Positions 15,112-23,184 of a DNA stretch of 64,000 nucleotides are shown one piece after another (position 1 is the stretch's first letter; every line of letters begins with the position of its first letter). Location of the stretch: positions 1 to 64,000 of the forward strand of contig DAOUJS010000140.1 of assembly GCA_034422355.1 (NCBI GenBank), given 5' to 3'. The translations under genes and the position numbers were made by a program. Under the pieces are notes generated by a model. The model did no database searches. It was not told the DNA's origin and was given only the letters and a program-made list of their open reading frames with translations. This DNA is from CATOSP01 sp034422355 (lineage in GTDB: Bacteria; Chloroflexota; Dehalococcoidia; Lucifugimonadales; UBA3495).

Positions 15112-17940
15112 ATGGACAAAATGTGGAACGCGCTGAAAGGACTGGCGCTGTGGCAGATTCTGGTGCTGTTCGTCGTCCTCTTCAGCGCCGCCGGAGCAAC
15201 CTATGGCGGGTATATCCGCGCCAACGGCCAGGACCCCGTGGCGTTGGAGGAAGACCAGCAACTGATCCCCATCCGGTACGGCAACCTGGTCAATGAGGTT
15301 TCCACCAGCGGCAATCTCACCTTCCCCAACCGGGAAATGCTGACCTTCGGCACCGGAGGAACGGTGTCCGAAATTTCCGCGGAGGAAGGCATGTCAGTAT
15401 CCAGGGGACAGGTCCTGGCGAGCCTGGACTCGCTGGCGCTGGCAACGTTGATTGAAGATAAACTCCAGGCTGAGTTGGAACTCCGGGACGCTATTGAAGC
15501 ATTGGAAGAGGCGAAAGCAATTGACATTCTCGCCCTGGCCGATGCCGGGGAGAAGGTCGCGGTTGCGCGGGTCGCGCTCCAGAACGCATTCGAGGCTCTG
15601 GAGGACGCACGCGAACCATACACGCTGGAGCAGATCGAGTCTCAGCGCAAGCTGGCGGCGGACACCGATCTTGCCCTGCAAAACGCGCGGGAGACCCTGG
15701 CCGGTCTGGAGCTTGACCATGAAGTCCGGCTGGCAGAGGCGCGCCAGGCAGAGGCCGATGCGCGGGTCGCATTGCAGGAAGCAGGGCAGGACTTCGCAGA
15801 CTTTGCCCCGTCGCACCGCCTGGAGGTGATTCAAGCGCGGCAGGCCGCTGTGGACGCAGAGGCCGCGCTGGATGCGGCGTTGACTGCGGTTGCGGAGTTT
15901 GACCCTGGGCATTTGGAATCTCTGGCACAGGCCCGGCAGTCCGAGGTGGATGCCCTCCTGTCTCTGGAAGCTGCCCGCGACGACCTCGAGGTATTCAATT
16001 CCACATACGCCCGGCAATTGGCCGAAGCCAGAGAGTCCAGGGCGTCCAGGGACGCGGCCCTTCAGGCAGCGGTCGAAGCCCTGGAAGACCTGGCCCCCGG
16101 TCATGACAGAAACTTGGTCGAGTCCCGGAAAGCGGTTGCCGATGCCCGGGTGGCCCTGGACCAGGCTGTCGGGGCGAGGGAACGGTATGAGCAGTCCAAC
16201 CGGCATCGGCTCGACTCACTCATTGAGGAGAGAGATGGACTGGCGGCCGTGCTGGCTGAATCCCTGTCCAGACTGTCAGACCTGCTATCAGCACAGGGCG
16301 CTGGTGCGGGTGGGTTGGAGTCTTCCATTCACAAGCTGGAATTCGCAGTGTCGTCGGTTAAGGAACACCTTGATTCCACGGAGGATGCGCTGACTGATTG
16401 GACCCGTCTGGTACTGGCCGAGGAATTGGCGCAAAAGACATTGGATGACGCCATTTCAGAGTCGGCCAGGTTGGATGCCGGAATTGACCCGCTGGAGGCG
16501 ACACAGCGGCAAGCTGCCGTGGAGCTGGCGCGGACGGAATTGCAGACGGCCATTAACGACCTCGCCGTACTTGAGATGGATGGGGGCGCCCAGCGCCGCA
16601 AGCAATTGGAGGCCGCGGTTGACTTGACCGGGCAACGGCACTTGACGGCTGCCGCAGAGTTGGCCGACATTGAGGCCGGCCCTGACTCGGTGCGCCTGTT
16701 GCAGTTGGAGGCGGCGGTGGCGACCGCAAGGGCCGGGTTGGCCGAAGCCCGGCAAGACCTGGAAGACCTGGTTGTCCCCGCAGACCCCGAGATAATATCG
16801 GCATGGGAGACCAGAATCTCCGGAGCCGAAGCCGCCGCGGCCGGGGCGGGCACAAGCCCCCGGGTCGTTGCAACCGAATGGTTGGACACAGCACGAGGCA
16901 TCATTTCGGCCCTTTCATCGGGTGCGGACGCTCAGGAACTGGCGGCGATAGAAGCCGGAGTAACGCTGGCGCAGTCAAGGCTCAAGGCAGCGGGCGAGGA
17001 GGTCGCCCGGCTCGCCGGCGGGCCGGACCCCAGAGAGACGAAAGCAGCACAGGCCGAGGAAGCGCGGCTGGCGGCGAAGCTGGCCCAGGCCACGGAAGAC
17101 CTGTCGGACTTTCTGTCTGGGCCTGATGCGGACGAAATCAAGCTGTTGGAGGCTCGGACAGCCCTGGCGCAGGCCGAGCTCGACTCTGCAATCGAGGACC
17201 TTGAGGAGCTTCGGCAGGGACCGGACCCAACGGAGGTCGCGTTGCTGGAGGCAAGGGTTGAGTCAGCGAGACAGGCTATGAAGGAATCTGACGTTCTGCT
17301 TGCCCAGGCCGTGTTGAGGGCGCCATTCGACGGGTTGGTGTCCCAGGTCGTGGTGGAAGTGGGCGATGAGGTCCAACCCCGGACGGATATCGTGGAAGTG
17401 GTGGACCCCAGCGTTGTGGAGGTTGACGGTATCGTGGACGAAATCGACGTGTTGTCCATCCGGTTGGGCACCCAGGCAAGGGTGACTGTGGACGCCGTGC
17501 CGGGAGAGACCATCAGGGGAACGGTGACCCAGATTTCGCCGGGGGCCAGGAACCAGCAGGGAGTGGTCACATATCCCATCGCCATCAGCGTTGAGGTAAG
17601 GGACGGGTTGGAGTTGCGCGAGGGGTTGAGCGCAGTGGCAAGCATCGTTTTGCGGGAAGAGCGCGATGTGCTTCTGGTCCCGCAGCAGGCGCTCTACGGG
17701 ACCTTCGACGAACCCCTGGTGAGAGTGGTTGATAGCAGCGGCGCGCTTGAAGACAGGGCCGTGGTGCTGGGAGCCTCGGACGAATTCTGGGTATCGGTCA
17801 AGGAGGGGTTGCGAGAGGGAGAACAGGTGGCGATGGAGGCCTCCGAGGTTGGCACAAGCCAGTTCAGCTTCCGGCAGTTCCGGCGGGTAACCGGAGGAGG
17901 AGGGCCGCCGGGCGGCAGCTCAAGGGGCGGCCGCAGGTAA
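15112..17940 (+). CDS. Giant coiled-coil efflux adaptor (MacA/HlyD type)
   Basis: The protein has 942 residues; usual MacA-type adaptors have 370-450. An N-terminal membrane helix (about 12-33) is followed by a lipoyl-like half-motif (STSGNLTFPNREMLTFGTGG, then VSRGQVLASLDS). Residues about 65-735 are an Ala/Leu/Glu-rich coiled coil. Six consecutive 32-residue repeats lie at about 185-376 and three 33-residue repeats with a GPDP-type turn at about 636-734. The second lipoyl half (LRAPFDGLVSQVVVEVGDEV) and beta-barrel and membrane-proximal domains follow, ending at a Gly-rich tail. The adaptor would link the ABC permease encoded downstream to substrate capture or to an outer layer. Twelve bases separate it from the ATPase gene. 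Confidence 0.9.
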   Translation: MDKMWNALKGLALWQILVLFVVLFSAAGATYGGYIRANGQDPVALEEDQQLIPIRYGNLVNEVSTSGNLTFPNREMLTFGTGGTVSEISAEEGMSVSRGQVLASLDSLALATLIEDKLQAELELRDAIEALEEAKAIDILALADAGEKVAVARVALQNAFEALEDAREPYTLEQIESQRKLAADTDLALQNARETLAGLELDHEVRLAEARQAEADARVALQEAGQDFADFAPSHRLEVIQARQAAVDAEAALDAALTAVAEFDPGHLESLAQARQSEVDALLSLEAARDDLEVFNSTYARQLAEARESRASRDAALQAAVEALEDLAPGHDRNLVESRKAVADARVALDQAVGARERYEQSNRHRLDSLIEERDGLAAVLAESLSRLSDLLSAQGAGAGGLESSIHKLEFAVSSVKEHLDSTEDALTDWTRLVLAEELAQKTLDDAISESARLDAGIDPLEATQRQAAVELARTELQTAINDLAVLEMDGGAQRRKQLEAAVDLTGQRHLTAAAELADIEAGPDSVRLLQLEAAVATARAGLAEARQDLEDLVVPADPEIISAWETRISGAEAAAAGAGTSPRVVATEWLDTARGIISALSSGADAQELAAIEAGVTLAQSRLKAAGEEVARLAGGPDPRETKAAQAEEARLAAKLAQATEDLSDFLSGPDADEIKLLEARTALAQAELDSAIEDLEELRQGPDPTEVALLEARVESARQAMKESDVLLAQAVLRAPFDGLVSQVVVEVGDEVQPRTDIVEVVDPSVVEVDGIVDEIDVLSIRLGTQARVTVDAVPGETIRGTVTQISPGARNQQGVVTYPIAISVEVRDGLELREGLSAVASIVLREERDVLLVPQQALYGTFDEPLVRVVDSSGALEDRAVVLGASDEFWVSVKEGLREGEQVAMEASEVGTSQFSFRQFRRVTGGGGPPGGSSRGGRR

Positions 17941-17952
17941 GGCGGGCAGTTC

Positions 17953-18690
17953 ATGGACGCCGGAATGATCGAACTGCGGCAGGTGACCAAGACCTACCGC
18001 ATGGGCAGCGTGGATGTTCACGCCCTCCGGGGAGTGTCCCTCACCATCGACCGCGGCGAGATGGTGGCGATAATGGGCCCGTCAGGGTCGGGCAAGTCCA
18101 CCCTGATGAACATAATCGGGTGCCTGGACATACCTTCCTCCGGCACGTTCATACTGGACGGCGAGGATGTGGGGAGCCTGGGAGACGGGCGGCTTGCGGA
18201 GATACGCAACCGGAAGACCGGGTTCGTGTTCCAGACCTACAACCTGCTGCCTCGGCTCACAGCGCGGGCCAATGTTGAATTACCATTGCTCTACGGCAAT
18301 TACGGCAGCGGCGGAAACCGCAAGCGTCTGGCGGAACAGGCGCTGGAGCGGGTCGGGCTGGCCGACAGGATTCACCACCGTCCCCCGGAGCTTTCGGGTG
18401 GCCAGCAGCAGCGCGTGGGAATTGCGCGCGCGTTGGTCAAAAACCCTTCTCTGCTCCTTGCCGACGAGCCAACCGGCAACCTCGACTCCCAGTCCAGTGA
18501 GGAAATTGTTGCGCTGTTGCAGACCCTGAACGAAGAGGAGGGGCTAACGGTAATCGTCGTGACCCACGAGCCGGACATCGCCGCTTCGACGCGGAGGGTC
18601 ATCGTTACCAGGGATGGGATGGTAATTGAGGACGGACCCAATCCCAACCCCAGGCGGGCCGACCCATTTGGCGGGCCCCGGGAGGAATAG
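17953..18690 (+). CDS. ABC transporter ATP-binding protein, MacB/LolD type
   Basis: Complete ABC ATPase of 245 residues: Walker A GPSGSGKST, Q loop FVFQTYNLLPRL, signature LSGGQQQRVGIARAL, Walker B LLLADEPTGNLD and the switch His in VVTHEPD. The FQTYNLLPRLTA segment is typical of the MacB/LolD/FtsE branch, which powers export or extraction through four-helix permeases instead of classical import. It would pair as a dimer with the permease two bases downstream. No oddities. Confidence 0.95.
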   Translation: MDAGMIELRQVTKTYRMGSVDVHALRGVSLTIDRGEMVAIMGPSGSGKSTLMNIIGCLDIPSSGTFILDGEDVGSLGDGRLAEIRNRKTGFVFQTYNLLPRLTARANVELPLLYGNYGSGGNRKRLAEQALERVGLADRIHHRPPELSGGQQQRVGIARALVKNPSLLLADEPTGNLDSQSSEEIVALLQTLNEEEGLTVIVVTHEPDIAASTRRVIVTRDGMVIEDGPNPNPRRADPFGGPREE

Positions 18691-18692
18691 CT

Positions 18693-19940
18693 TTGAGCCC
18701 TGCTACATTGCTTCTGACGGCGCTGTCCTCCCTGGCGGTCAACAAGCTGCGGGCCGGCCTGACGCTGCTCGGTATCGTGATTGGCATTACGGCCGTCATC
18801 ACGTTGATGGCCATCGGTCAGGGGGTACAGCAGAGCATCACCCAGCGCATTGAATCCCTGGGGACGAACCTGCTGTTCGTGCGCCCCGGGGCGTCCAGCC
18901 AGGGAGGCGTCTTCGGCGGTCAGGGCAGCGCATCCTCCCTGACGATGGAAGACGCCATTGCTATCCAGGACCCAGTATTCGCGCCGTCGGTGGCCGCGGT
19001 CGCGCCGGAGTTGAGCACGACGGGGCAGGTGGTGGCCGGGAGGTCCAACACTTCCACCAGGGTCTACGGCGTCACCCCGGAGTACCTGGAGGCGCGTAAC
19101 TTCGACCTCTCATCCGGGGAGTTCATCACCCAGGGGCACGTTGACGCGGCTTCACTGGTTGCAGTCCTCGGCTCCGAAGTGGCGGAAACCCTGTTCGGCA
19201 ATCGAAAGCCTACAGGTCAGGTGGTGCGGATTAACGGGCGCCAGTTCGAGGTAATAGGGGTGCTGGAGAGCAAGGGGGGCAACCGTTTCTTTTCGCTGGA
19301 CGACCAGGTGTTGGTCCCGATTACCACGGCCCATCACCGGCTCGCCTCCCAGCGGACTGCGCAGGGAGCCTTCAACGTTCAGACTATAAACGTCCAGGTG
19401 GCCGACCTGGACCGGATGGACTCGGCCATACGCGAGGTTGCTACGGTGCTGCGCCTGCGCCACCGCATTACCGGCGAGGACGATTTTTCCATCACCAGCC
19501 AGCAGGAGACCATCGAAACATTGCAGGAGACGACCGGCGCATTTGTCATGTTCCTGGGAGCCATAGCCGGCATCTCCCTGTTGGTGGGCGGCATCGGAAT
19601 TATGAACATAATGCTGGTGTCGGTAACCGAGCGGACCCGGGAAATAGGCATCCGAAAGGCTATGGGGGCCAAGTACCGGGACATCCTGCTCCAGTTCGTG
19701 GCTGAGGCAACGCTGTTGAGCCTGGGCGGCGGTGCTGTGGGCGTACTCGCCGGAATGCTGCTGTCATGGACGCTGAACGGACGCAGCCTGCTGGGAGGAC
19801 AGCCCACCCAGACCGTGTTCAGCGGCGAGGTGGCCGTTATGGCCCTGGCGGTGTCGGCAGGCATCGGTCTGTTCTTCGGGATATACCCTGCCATGCGGGC
19901 TGCCCGGCTGCACCCGATAGAGGCGCTGCGGTCGGAGTAA
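18693..19940 (+). CDS. ABC transporter permease, MacB/FtsX type
   Basis: The 415-residue protein has one N-terminal membrane helix (LTLLGIVIGITAVITLMAIG), a large extracytoplasmic MacB-PCD domain (about 50-270) and three C-terminal helices. ERTREIGIRKAMGAKYRDI is the coupling-helix motif of this class. Start is TTG 18693 with GGAGG at 18681-18685. With the giant adaptor and the ATPase it forms a tripartite-like export machine. Candidate substrates are antibiotics, peptides or lipids, none of which the sequence decides. Confidence 0.93.
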   Translation: MSPATLLLTALSSLAVNKLRAGLTLLGIVIGITAVITLMAIGQGVQQSITQRIESLGTNLLFVRPGASSQGGVFGGQGSASSLTMEDAIAIQDPVFAPSVAAVAPELSTTGQVVAGRSNTSTRVYGVTPEYLEARNFDLSSGEFITQGHVDAASLVAVLGSEVAETLFGNRKPTGQVVRINGRQFEVIGVLESKGGNRFFSLDDQVLVPITTAHHRLASQRTAQGAFNVQTINVQVADLDRMDSAIREVATVLRLRHRITGEDDFSITSQQETIETLQETTGAFVMFLGAIAGISLLVGGIGIMNIMLVSVTERTREIGIRKAMGAKYRDILLQFVAEATLLSLGGGAVGVLAGMLLSWTLNGRSLLGGQPTQTVFSGEVAVMALAVSAGIGLFFGIYPAMRAARLHPIEALRSE

Positions 19941-19999
19941 GCAAGGCCGGACGGCAGGTGTCGGGGCGGCGGCGGCATAGTAGAAGGAGGGAAATCCAG

Positions 20000-20740
20000 A
20001 TGTCCAAGCCTTTTCTGGCCTTGCTGGTTGTGGCCCTGGTGCTCGGAGTTGCCCTGGGCGGCGCATTCGTCGGCGGCGTGGCGCTCGGAAGGTCCCAGGG
20101 AGGAGATTCGGAGCAAGCCAATCGTCCCGAACCGTTCGCGCCGTCAGCAGGGAGACAGTTCGGCGGTCAGCCCGGAGATGGCGGCGCGGGACAAGGGCGG
20201 CAGGGATTCGGCCCCCCCGGACAGCAGCGCCCCCAGGGCGGACCCGGCACAGCACAGGAGAGCCAGGGAAATACGGGCGACGGCGCCGGAGGTCCGCGCC
20301 CATCCGGTACGGACGGCGGCACGGACACCGGAACGGTCCGATCTGAACAAACCCCGTCTGGCGGACAGGTGGAGCCGCGTCAGGGACGGCCGGACGGGGC
20401 GAATAGCGGTTCTCAGGGAGCTGGCCAGGGGCACGGCGCGCCTGGTCCATCCGGCAGGGGCAGCGCCGGAGGGGCCGGTATAGGAGGCACGGTGGAAAGC
20501 GTTGACGGGGAGCGGCTGACCATCACCACACCGCAAGGGCCGGTGAACGTTGTGGCGGGCGCTGAGGCGCGAATCGTCAGCTTCTCCGAGGCAACGCTAC
20601 AGGACCTGGGTCCGGGGGTGCAGGTGCGCATATTGGGCGGGGTGGGCCCGGGCGGCGACGTGCAGGCCCAATCGATACTGATAGTTACGGACGACGCAAG
20701 GGAGTTCTTCGGTCGAAGACCGGGTCCACGCGGGCGTTAG
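20000..20740 (+). CDS. Membrane-anchored protein with DUF5666-like C-terminal domain
   Basis: Start chosen at ATG 20000, eight bases after AAGGAGGG at 19984-19991; the frame continues upstream into the permease gene but without a ribosome site. Residues 6-30 form a membrane anchor or signal. Residues about 35-165 are a Gly/Gln/Pro-rich, low-complexity linker. The C-terminal 75 residues (GTVESVDGERLTITTPQG ... VRILGG) form a small beta barrel like DUF5666 domains. It closes the efflux block and may be an extracellular accessory. The linker composition makes homology searches unreliable. Confidence 0.7.
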   Translation: MSKPFLALLVVALVLGVALGGAFVGGVALGRSQGGDSEQANRPEPFAPSAGRQFGGQPGDGGAGQGRQGFGPPGQQRPQGGPGTAQESQGNTGDGAGGPRPSGTDGGTDTGTVRSEQTPSGGQVEPRQGRPDGANSGSQGAGQGHGAPGPSGRGSAGGAGIGGTVESVDGERLTITTPQGPVNVVAGAEARIVSFSEATLQDLGPGVQVRILGGVGPGGDVQAQSILIVTDDAREFFGRRPGPRGR

Positions 20741-20761
20741 TGGGGCACTCTGCCGGACGGA

Positions 20762-21154
20762 TCAGGGTCTCAAGCCGGATTCGCGGGCGGTGATTTGGGA
20801 GACTTCCGGCGGGACCTTTACCCCGCTCTTCTCCAGCGCCTCCAACTCTCGCTCAATGCGTTCGCGCTCCGCCTTCCGGCCCTTCTCCATCGCCTTCTTC
20901 TCTACCGCTTCTTTGGCTGCGAACATCACCCTTGCCACTCCGTAAATGATGAATGTCGAGGGGAACAGCAGCAACGAAGCTACTATTATCACCTCGTCCA
21001 CTTTGTTGGTCGGATTATGGAGAAATCCGGATCCCCACAGCCCGGCTAGAGACGGGGAGACGTTGATTAGCGCCGCGATCAACGCGCTGGCGCTGATGCA
21101 CGCCGAGCCATCAGCCAATACCCGGGACAGGGAGCGTCTAGCACTGGCGTCCAT
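20762..21154 (-). CDS. Small membrane protein with C-terminal coiled coil, unknown function
   Basis: Two hydrophobic segments (ISASALIAALINVS and VDEVIIVASLLLFPSTFIIY) are followed by a charged helix (EAVEKKAMEKGRKAERERIE) and a short tail. I do not recognise a family. The start is uncertain: ATG 21154 is used here. The frame continues upstream to ATG 21199 and TTG 21223, through a solo IS630 end at 21175-21192, so longer forms would include transposon sequence. That insertion probably removed the original start region. It converges on the efflux block with a 21-base gap. Confidence 0.45.
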   Translation of the reverse strand: MDASARRSLSRVLADGSACISASALIAALINVSPSLAGLWGSGFLHNPTNKVDEVIIVASLLLFPSTFIIYGVARVMFAAKEAVEKKAMEKGRKAERERIERELEALEKSGVKVPPEVSQITARESGLRP

Positions 21155-21174
21155 CCTCCGGCAAATGCACATCC

Positions 21175-21192
21175 CACATTGGCTTTGGTTTA
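21175..21192 (+). repeat. Solo right end of an IS630-type element
   Basis: CACATTGGCTTTGGTTTA differs at one base from the right end of the complete element at 8858-8875, and GGCAAATGCACATCC just upstream is shared too. No transposase remains to its left and no left end is visible nearby. Confidence 0.75.
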
Positions 21193-21207
21193 GTGCCATG
21201 TCGGGCG

Positions 21208-21228
21208 GACCGGAGTTTCGCAATTCTC
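21208..21228. repeat. 21-base repeat, copy 1
   Basis: The 21 bases, with core CGGAGTTTCGCAATTCTC, occur identically at 59669-59689, 38 kb away. Both copies lie within 400 bases of a member of the coiled-coil/nuclease-like family. The sequence may be the end of an unrecognised mobile element. Confidence 0.55.
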
Positions 21229-21241
21229 TCTTACTTTCCCT

Positions 21242-21280
21242 GCAGACCGAATGACCAACGGCAAGTGGTATAATTTTCTC
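21242..21280 (+). promoter_or_regulatory. Putative leaderless promoter, shared with 58514 gene
   Basis: TATAAT at 21269-21274 ends six bases before ATG 21281, the spacing at which transcription would start at or near the A of the start codon. No Shine-Dalgarno sequence is present. The block GCAGACC..AATG...GTATAATT is also found before the paralogous gene at 59308, where TATAAT ends seven bases before ATG. No clear -35 box is seen. Confidence 0.5.
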
Positions 21281-22054
21281 ATGACTACGCCAGATAGAAA
21301 TGAAGAACTACTCCAAGCTATCAACACGCTGCTGAGAAGCCTTGAGGAAGCCGACACGGTACGTGAGAAGCGTGATCAGTCTCTGCGGGAATATATTGAC
21401 GCGGTACGAGTACAGTTGGATGCTCAGGGTACACTCGTGCAGGCTCTCTCAAAGTCTCACGAAGCGGTACGAGTGCAGTTGGATGCTCAGGGTACACTCG
21501 TGCAGGCTCTCTCAGAGTCTCACGAAGCGGGAGCCTTGGTGATAGATACACTGGGAGAATGGAACAAGGACCTAAATTCCAGGATGGATGGCATCAGCAC
21601 CAAGGTCGATGGGCTCAGGGACGATATTGGCCTGGTGAAGGGAGGCCATGCCAGGAACGCCATGCGCCAGAATCTACCCAGAATCGCGGATGGGTTCGGT
21701 TTCCAGTTCATCTCAGAAGTGCCACAGGCAGCCGTCATCGGCTTCTCAAAAGTGGCCATCGCGCAGGGAGAGGCAAAAAACGAAGCAGAGAGCTTCCGCA
21801 ACGCCGACACAGTGATCTACGTGCTGACAGCGGTCGGACAGCCCGGATACGTCGCTATCGAGGCGTCCTTCACGGTGGACAGTAACGACGTTGGGCGTGC
21901 GGTGAGAAATTCAGACTATCTGGCCAGGTTCACGGGTCTACCCGCGTATGCTGCCGTCGCTGGTGTCGAAATCTTACCCGGGGCCCAGGCAGAGATCGAT
22001 GCCGGAAAAGCCTTGCTGTACCGTATACCAACCCGTGAGTTGCAGTCTGAATAG
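21281..22054 (+). CDS. Coiled-coil protein with conserved nuclease-like C-terminal domain
   Basis: The 257-residue protein begins at ATG 21281 (an upstream in-frame ATG at 21251 lies before the -10 box). The front half is coiled coil and contains a 21-residue unit (VRVQLDAQGTLVQAL core) repeated twice in tandem. The C-terminal half has GFGFQFISEVPQ, SFRNADTVIYVL, GYVAIEASFT and RFTGLPAYAAVAGVE. The Asp then Glu-x-Ser spacing on neighbouring strands resembles the core of PD-(D/E)XK nucleases with Ser in the Lys position. The protein at 58514-59308 shares the same C-terminal blocks (SFRNAD, AMEVSFT, SFTGKTAQAAVAS). Function is unknown; a nuclease role is inference. The gene lies alone among IS remnants. 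Confidence 0.6.
   Translation: MTTPDRNEELLQAINTLLRSLEEADTVREKRDQSLREYIDAVRVQLDAQGTLVQALSKSHEAVRVQLDAQGTLVQALSESHEAGALVIDTLGEWNKDLNSRMDGISTKVDGLRDDIGLVKGGHARNAMRQNLPRIADGFGFQFISEVPQAAVIGFSKVAIAQGEAKNEAESFRNADTVIYVLTAVGQPGYVAIEASFTVDSNDVGRAVRNSDYLARFTGLPAYAAVAGVEILPGAQAEIDAGKALLYRIPTRELQSE
21401..21526 (+). repeat. Tandem 63-base repeat, two units, in frame
   Basis: Units 21401-21463 and 21464-21526 differ at two bases (both changes within gtac/gtgc and aaag/gaga contexts). Each encodes 21 residues of coiled coil, three heptads exactly, so copy-number change would lengthen the helix without changing its register. Confidence 0.9.
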
Positions 22055-22079
22055 GTACAGATGGCTGAGGAATAAACTA

Positions 22080-22600
22080 GGAATTCTCTGAACAAGCCTG
22101 CTGAGGCTTGCATATTCGATCTTGGAGCCGAGGGTCGGCTTACAGGGATCTGAGTGAGCCAGGACCTTCCTGCGGACTGGCTTCGCTCTCTAACAGATGG
22201 CGGAAGTTCAGTATCGTGGTCTCGCCGGGCAAAGCCCCTGACAGCTTCAGGCCCACGAACCGCCGGACGGACCCGGCCTCATAGAGCAGGTTTTCCATAC
22301 CGGGGTCGCTCAGGTTGTAGAAGAGTTGCACGCAGTGGACTCGCAGCATCACCGGGAGCGGGTAGGGACGCCGGTCGTTTCCTGACGTGGGGTAGAAGGG
22401 GCGGATGCGCTCCTCCAGCCTCCCCCAGGGAATCAGGCCGTCCATGCGCTCCAGGAACACCTCCCGGCGTGTCTTGCGCTTCTTGCCCTGGTACTCCAGG
22501 TTGGAGAACGCCGGCTGGTCCATCGTGTCTCACCCTTAATCTTTGTCGAGGCTGCCAACCATACTATGCCACATCATCAGGCACTTGTTCAGAGAATCCC
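22080..22600 (-). mobile_element. Deletion derivative of the IS5-type element
   Basis: Inverted ends GGAATTCTCTGAACAAG (22080-22096) and CTTGTTCAGAGAATCCC (22584-22600) match each other at 16 of 17 positions and match the ends of the element at 2249-3310. Only the first third of the transposase remains, making a 521-base element with intact ends, a form that could move if a related transposase were supplied. No clear target duplication. Confidence 0.75.
22140..22523 (-). pseudogene. IS5-family transposase, N-terminal fragment
   Basis: The first 108 residues are intact and nearly collinear with the copy at 2916-3233 (RMDGLIPWGRLEERIRPFYP, PVMLRVHCVQLFYNLSDPGM, LPGETTILNFRHLLE). It is in frame where the other copy has lost a base. 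After HLLE the sequence changes to unrelated residues and stops, so all catalytic residues are lost. The deletion point is at the same HLLE position as in the other copy. Confidence 0.85.
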
Positions 22601-22677
22601 TTGCAAGTTTTAAGAGGACACTCCACGATACCAGGAATGTCAAAAATCGGTTCCAAGCGAGCCATTGTACCACCTCA

Positions 22678-23064
22678 TTACGAATACCATCGGATTAAGC
22701 CGCGCAAGAGCAAAAAGCCACCCACCACGAAAAGTCCTGTAGTCACTATATAAGTTCCCCCGCCGTAAGAATTCGCCAGCAAATATGTTCCGAGGGTTAT
22801 TGCACCGCCACCAATAAGACACGCTATGCCTAATCCTAGTTGAACTTTGGCTCGTTCCTTCGCCTCTTTCTTCTCGGCTTGAACTTGCTCCATCGCCCGC
22901 AAAAAGGGTTGCTCTAATTCATCGACCAACTGTATGGCTGTTTCCCTGTCATACCCAAGATTCACAACCTGTGCGATTATCGTTGGTTTGCCAAGGTCGT
23001 ACTGGTAGCCGCGACTAATCACTTCCCAAATTTGGGCAACTTGCTCCGGCGACAATTCTTGCAA
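22678..23064 (-). CDS. Small membrane protein of unknown function
   Basis: The 128-residue protein starts with TTG 23064. An N-terminal helical domain (EQVAQIWEVISRGYQYDLGK, AIQLVDELEQPFLRAME) is followed by a charged helix and two membrane segments (LGLGIACLIGGGAITLGTYL, and YIVTTGLFVVGGFLLLRGLI). No family recognised. It lies downstream of, and in the same direction as, an HNH stub and two unknown genes; base composition is lower in GC than the housekeeping regions. Confidence 0.55.
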   Translation of the reverse strand: MQELSPEQVAQIWEVISRGYQYDLGKPTIIAQVVNLGYDRETAIQLVDELEQPFLRAMEQVQAEKKEAKERAKVQLGLGIACLIGGGAITLGTYLLANSYGGGTYIVTTGLFVVGGFLLLRGLIRWYS

Positions 23065-23067
23065 ATC

Positions 23068-23184
23068 TTACACCCCAATTCTCCCCAGCCCCGCCAACTG
23101 CGACGTGAGGTACTCCATCGGCCGGTCTCCCTTGATGCGGTTGCAGTTGGGGCAGAGCAGTTGCAGGTTCTCCAGGTGGTCCGC
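23068..23184 (-). pseudogene. C-terminal stub of an HNH endonuclease
   Basis: The minus strand between two genes reads DHLENLQLLCPNCNRIKGDR then PMEYLTSQLAGL before TAA. This is the end of an HNH nuclease of the type found beside methyltransferases or in mobile elements: the CPNCNRIKGDR block holds the Cys pair and the final Asn-rich turn. The frame is closed upstream by the TAA that ends the neighbouring gene at 23185-23187, so only about 38 codons survive. Confidence 0.6.
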
